Assembly (NCBI GenBank): GCA_018398765.1
Contig: JAHBMJ010000325.1
Span: 1-20,554, forward strand
Reading direction: 5' to 3'
DNA length: 20,554 nucleotides
From: Chromera velia
Taxonomy: Eukaryota; Sar; Chromeraceae
The translations under genes were made by a program, and so were the position numbers. The notes under the pieces were generated by a model. The model ran no database searches. It was not told the DNA's origin and saw nothing but the letters and a program-made list of their open reading frames with translations. The stretch's first letter is position 1; each line of letters starts with the position of its first letter. Of the stretch, positions 17,637 to 20,554 are shown one piece after another.

Positions 17637-20373
17637 ATGAAGGCAAAGAGGTTTTGGATTCTTGTCTGTTCTCTCTGCAACACGGCACAAGGGTCAGCGG
17701 CCGCTGTGTTGCATAACCGCTACGCCGCTGTCATAGACGCTGGGAGCACAGGAACACGGCTCCATGTGTTTGCTTACCATTGGAACCCGGCCTTATGTGA
17801 AGGCCATGGTGCCGTGGAAGTTGCGGTACCAGACAAAAACAAGAAGGTCTACCCTGGCCTTTCGTCATTCACCCAAAAGGTTTCTGAGGTGCCAGACTAC
17901 CTCGACAGACTCCGTGTCTTTCTCGACGGAGAAGTGCCAAAAGGGATGAGGGCAAGCACCCCCCTGTTCTTTAGGGCGACTGCGGGGATTCGAAATCTTC
18001 CGCGGACGGTGGCGAAGAGAATTTTACAGAGTGTACAGGAGTCACTGCAGAGCTGGGGGTACTTGTTCGAGACCAGTTGGGCGAGGGTGATGGGGGGGAA
18101 AGAGGAGGGAGTGTTGGGGTGGCTTGTTTTGAATGAGCTTCTGGGAACGTTTCCGCATGAGAGTTTGTTGGTGGGGGGAGGGGGGTCCTCAGTGGATCCT
18201 GATTTAGAGGGGAAAAGACAAAGGGCCAGTTTGTTTGAGGTGGGGGGGGCATCGGCACAGGTGGTAGTAGAGTTGTCCTCACTGAGTGCCCCTGCTCAGG
18301 TAAGGTCGGACTCAGCTCTCGAAAAGGAGGGGAGCGGACAGTCACCTGCAAACGGGCGAGGGGAAGACAATTTCGGGGAGAGAACTTCAAGAACACCCCC
18401 AGTATCTGCCAACCGACTTTTGCGGTTCTGTGGGAGGGAATACCATCTTCATGCGTTCAGCTTCCTTGGACTGGGTCGTCAGTTGTCGCTAGAAAACTTG
18501 ATTCTCCGAGAAGCCGCTGCTGTCCTTGATCCTTTTTCGCCTCCCCAAAAGAGGAGACGGAGGGAGCAGGACAGACAGAAGGACAGAGAGACGGAGAAAG
18601 AAGGACTGTCGGCGGTTCCTGTCGCATGTCTACAGAGGGGGGCGTCAATGGTTGTAGGGCACTCTGAAGTTTCAGATGCGCCGTCACGCGCTCCTCCAGT
18701 CCCCGCCTCTGTAGAGCCTCCAGGCTTTCTGACTGCCGTTCCTCTTCCTGTAGAGAAAGAAAAAGGAGCATCCGCTTCTTCTCCTTCAACTCCGTGCGAA
18801 CGTTCTGCTCTGTGGTGTAACTTTCCGGGAACAGAGGAGGAGCGTATCCTAGTGGAGGGTGACGGAGACGGGGAGGGATTGGAGGACGGAGACGCCGAGA
18901 CGGAATCCTTCGACTCGACTCAGGGAGGGGAGGGGATGAGGGTGTGGGGGCCCGGGTCTGGGGTCTCTCCAAGGGGACAATCCGGTTTGAGGGCAAACGA
19001 GAGCGCGAGCAATGCAATGAGCACGACCTCTAAGTCTCTAGTGGTGGTGCGAACTGTTGAAGCATTCGGCACTGGCAAGCTTGACTCGTGCCTAAATTCC
19101 GTTGCCTCCAACGTCCTCGACTATTTGCCTCCTCTGCCTCCAGAGGTCAGTCGGTCGATCGATCGATCAGCTGTGACTGCTGTGTACCGGAATGTGCAAG
19201 CAAGCTTGACTGACTGACCGACTGGACAGCTCGCTCTTGTATCATGGTTGATTGGTAGGGACTGTTCTGCTCCTCCCTCCCTGCATACGGTGAGCCGGTC
19301 AAGAGTGGCAGGGACAGTTTACGCCAAGCACAGTGGACACTTGACTCAGCAATCATGTCGAAAAGCAGCGAAACAGACAGAGGAGTCCCTGAAAGAATGG
19401 ATGTTTCACTCTGCAGCCCCCTTCCATGCCATACAATGGCAGGCAGGTAGCTGTGCGTCCGCGATGTTTGCAGACAGGCACGGGAAATTCGCCTCCGCTT
19501 TCTAGCTCTTAGAAGAGGGGATTCGATCCCATTTCTTTTCTAGCTGCGCGTTTCGGCAGGCGGCCTGCTGCATGGTTCAGGAGAAAGAACCAACTAGAAC
19601 CAATGAACCCGGAATTTCCTGCTATTTCATTTGTGAATGGTAAGGGGGGAAGAAAGAAAATCAATTTAAGAAGCTGCCCCCCTCTCCCCCTCCCTGCCTC
19701 CCTCTCTCCGCGTCTGTCTGTCTGCTGTCTGCAGGTAAGGAGAAGACTTGCAGAGGCCCCGCTTTACTGCACTGAAAATTGTCACTGGGAGAACGTGAAA
19801 ACGCGGGGGGGCGAAGCGGGTGGTGTCCTGTCGAGTGCCGACCTGCGGGAGGCTGCCAGGGCAGTATGTGGCCTCCATGTGAATGCGGTAAAGGCCAAGC
19901 TTGGAAGTGCCGCAGAGGAAGAGAGAAGTCGCACTGCGTGCTTCGGACTCTCTCTGTTTGCCGAGACCTTTACAGGTCTCCTCGGACTTCCCCCTGACTT
20001 TCAGGCAACAGCCGCGAATTCTGTGGGGGAGGCGGATCTCGGTTGGGCTGCGGGTGTTCTCCTCCTGTCTGTCCCTGAGCTGTTTCGCTCTGGTGTGTTG
20101 TCGTTGAACGAGACAGACTTTGAGGCAGTGACAGAGAAACAGAGCATACCTCTACTTCCAGCCACGGAGAAAATCTCGGAGGCTGCGCCCGCGTCTTTTG
20201 GGGCCTTTGCCAACTCTTCTTCTTCTTCTTCTGCTTCTCATATTTATTCGAGCCCCCCACGATGGGAAGATCTCGAGGGGGTTGGAGAGAGGGGGGACGA
20301 GAAAGAGAAAGAGGGGGACCTTGACAGAGAACGTCAGCAGGCCGTCCCATTGCCTCTGGCTGTTATTTCATGA
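17637..20373 (+). CDS. gene C: secreted GDA1/CD39-family apyrase (nucleoside di/triphosphatase), 2 exons
   Basis: Exons are 17637-19145 and 19735-20373, both phase 0, giving 715 residues. Apyrases hydrolyse nucleoside tri/diphosphates with Ca/Mg in the ER, Golgi or outside the cell. A signal peptide (WILVCSLC core) is followed by apyrase conserved regions: ACR1 DAGSTGTR (34-41, phosphate binding), ACR2 RATAGIRNLP (113-122), ACR3 GGKEEGVLGWLVLN (153-166, with the catalytic-type Glu 157), ACR4 FEVGGASAQ (200-208), the HAFSFLGLG block (272-280), FGTG (477-480), and ACR5-like ADLGWAAG (603-610). All key residues are present. Insertions make it longer than usual (about 450-550 residues), chiefly at 281-475. 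No C-terminal membrane helix is seen, so a soluble lumenal or secreted enzyme is likely. The start ATG has A at -3. Substrate preference cannot be told from sequence. Confidence 0.93.
19146..19734 (+). other. apyrase intron (GTCAGT...TGTCTGCAG)
   Basis: The 589-nt intron begins GTCAGTCGGTCG after GAG (residue 503) and ends CTGTCTGCTGTCTGCAG. Removal joins YLPPLPPE to VRRRLAEAP in phase 0 and restores ACR5. If retained, translation stops at TGA 19215-19217 after 23 extra residues. Its acceptor tract is a C-rich/CTGT run at about 19676-19734. Confidence 0.85.
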
Positions 20374-20554
20374 CTGCGTGCATTCTCCACCGCTTGGGCG
20401 GACCCAGTCTTCTTTCTTCTTCGTTTCTTTCTTTCTTTCTTTCTTTCTACATACTTAATAATTGATGAGCAGAACAAAACCCTGTCTGTCTTCCTCGATG
20501 TCGACTGTGGACGTCGAGCAGGAAGGCTGCGTGGCCTCCCCCCCCCCCCCCTTT
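20374..20554 (+). other. 3' flank of apyrase gene with (TTTC)n and terminal poly-C
   Basis: It contains a (TTTC)n tract at 20423-20448, and the window ends in a run of 14 C (20538-20551). TTAATAATTGATGA near 20455 is AT-rich and could lie near a poly(A) site, but no canonical AATAAA is present. Confidence 0.6.

Noticed and set aside
1-20554. Transposon, virus or organelle insert
   Set aside because: No integrase, transposase, reverse transcriptase, capsid or plastid/mitochondrial gene fragment was recognised on either strand, and no tRNA or rRNA was seen.

Overview
The window is nuclear DNA of an intron-rich eukaryote. Its genes are split into many phase-consistent exons, the introns and spacers are packed with simple repeats, and no bacterial operon signals were seen. 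My best guess is an alveolate alga of the chromerid type (Chromera velia-like). This rests on a secreted apyrase, F-box/kelch architecture, repeated TGCATGCA motifs of the kind bound by apicomplexan AP2 factors, and a very high microsatellite load. It is an inference, not a proof.

Layout. Positions 1-1504 are AT-rich with no convincing gene; one possible micro-exon sits at 296-332 (-). Gene A lies at 1505-3411 on the minus strand in three exons. It encodes a 306-residue protein with a signal peptide, eight clustered cysteines and a proline-rich tail, from no family I recognise. Positions 3412-6342 are a spacer with an AT-rich half and a microsatellite-rich half. Gene B lies at 6343-16686 on the minus strand in twelve exons. 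Their lengths sum to 4713 nt, exactly 1571 codons including the stop. It encodes an F-box protein of 1570 residues with a six-bladed kelch propeller whose loops carry very long disordered insertions. Positions 16687-17636 are a divergent promoter region with two short tandem arrays. Gene C lies at 17637-20373 on the plus strand in two exons. It encodes a 715-residue secreted GDA1/CD39 apyrase (nucleoside di/triphosphatase).

How they relate. Genes B and C are divergent and could share control elements. Gene A is downstream of B on the same strand. No common pathway is visible: B would act in ubiquitin-ligase substrate choice, C hydrolyses nucleotides in the secretory pathway or outside the cell, and A is probably exported or on the surface.

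The most unusual signal is the splicing grammar. I could place 14 introns from reading phase and domain continuity. Eleven of the 14 end in TGCAG, several within CTGC/CTGT tetranucleotide runs instead of a normal polypyrimidine tract. Six of the 14 begin with GTC (GTCAGT, GTCGGT, GTCAGC) instead of GTR. The same tetranucleotides also make up the surrounding microsatellites, so splice sites and microsatellites look like one sequence population.
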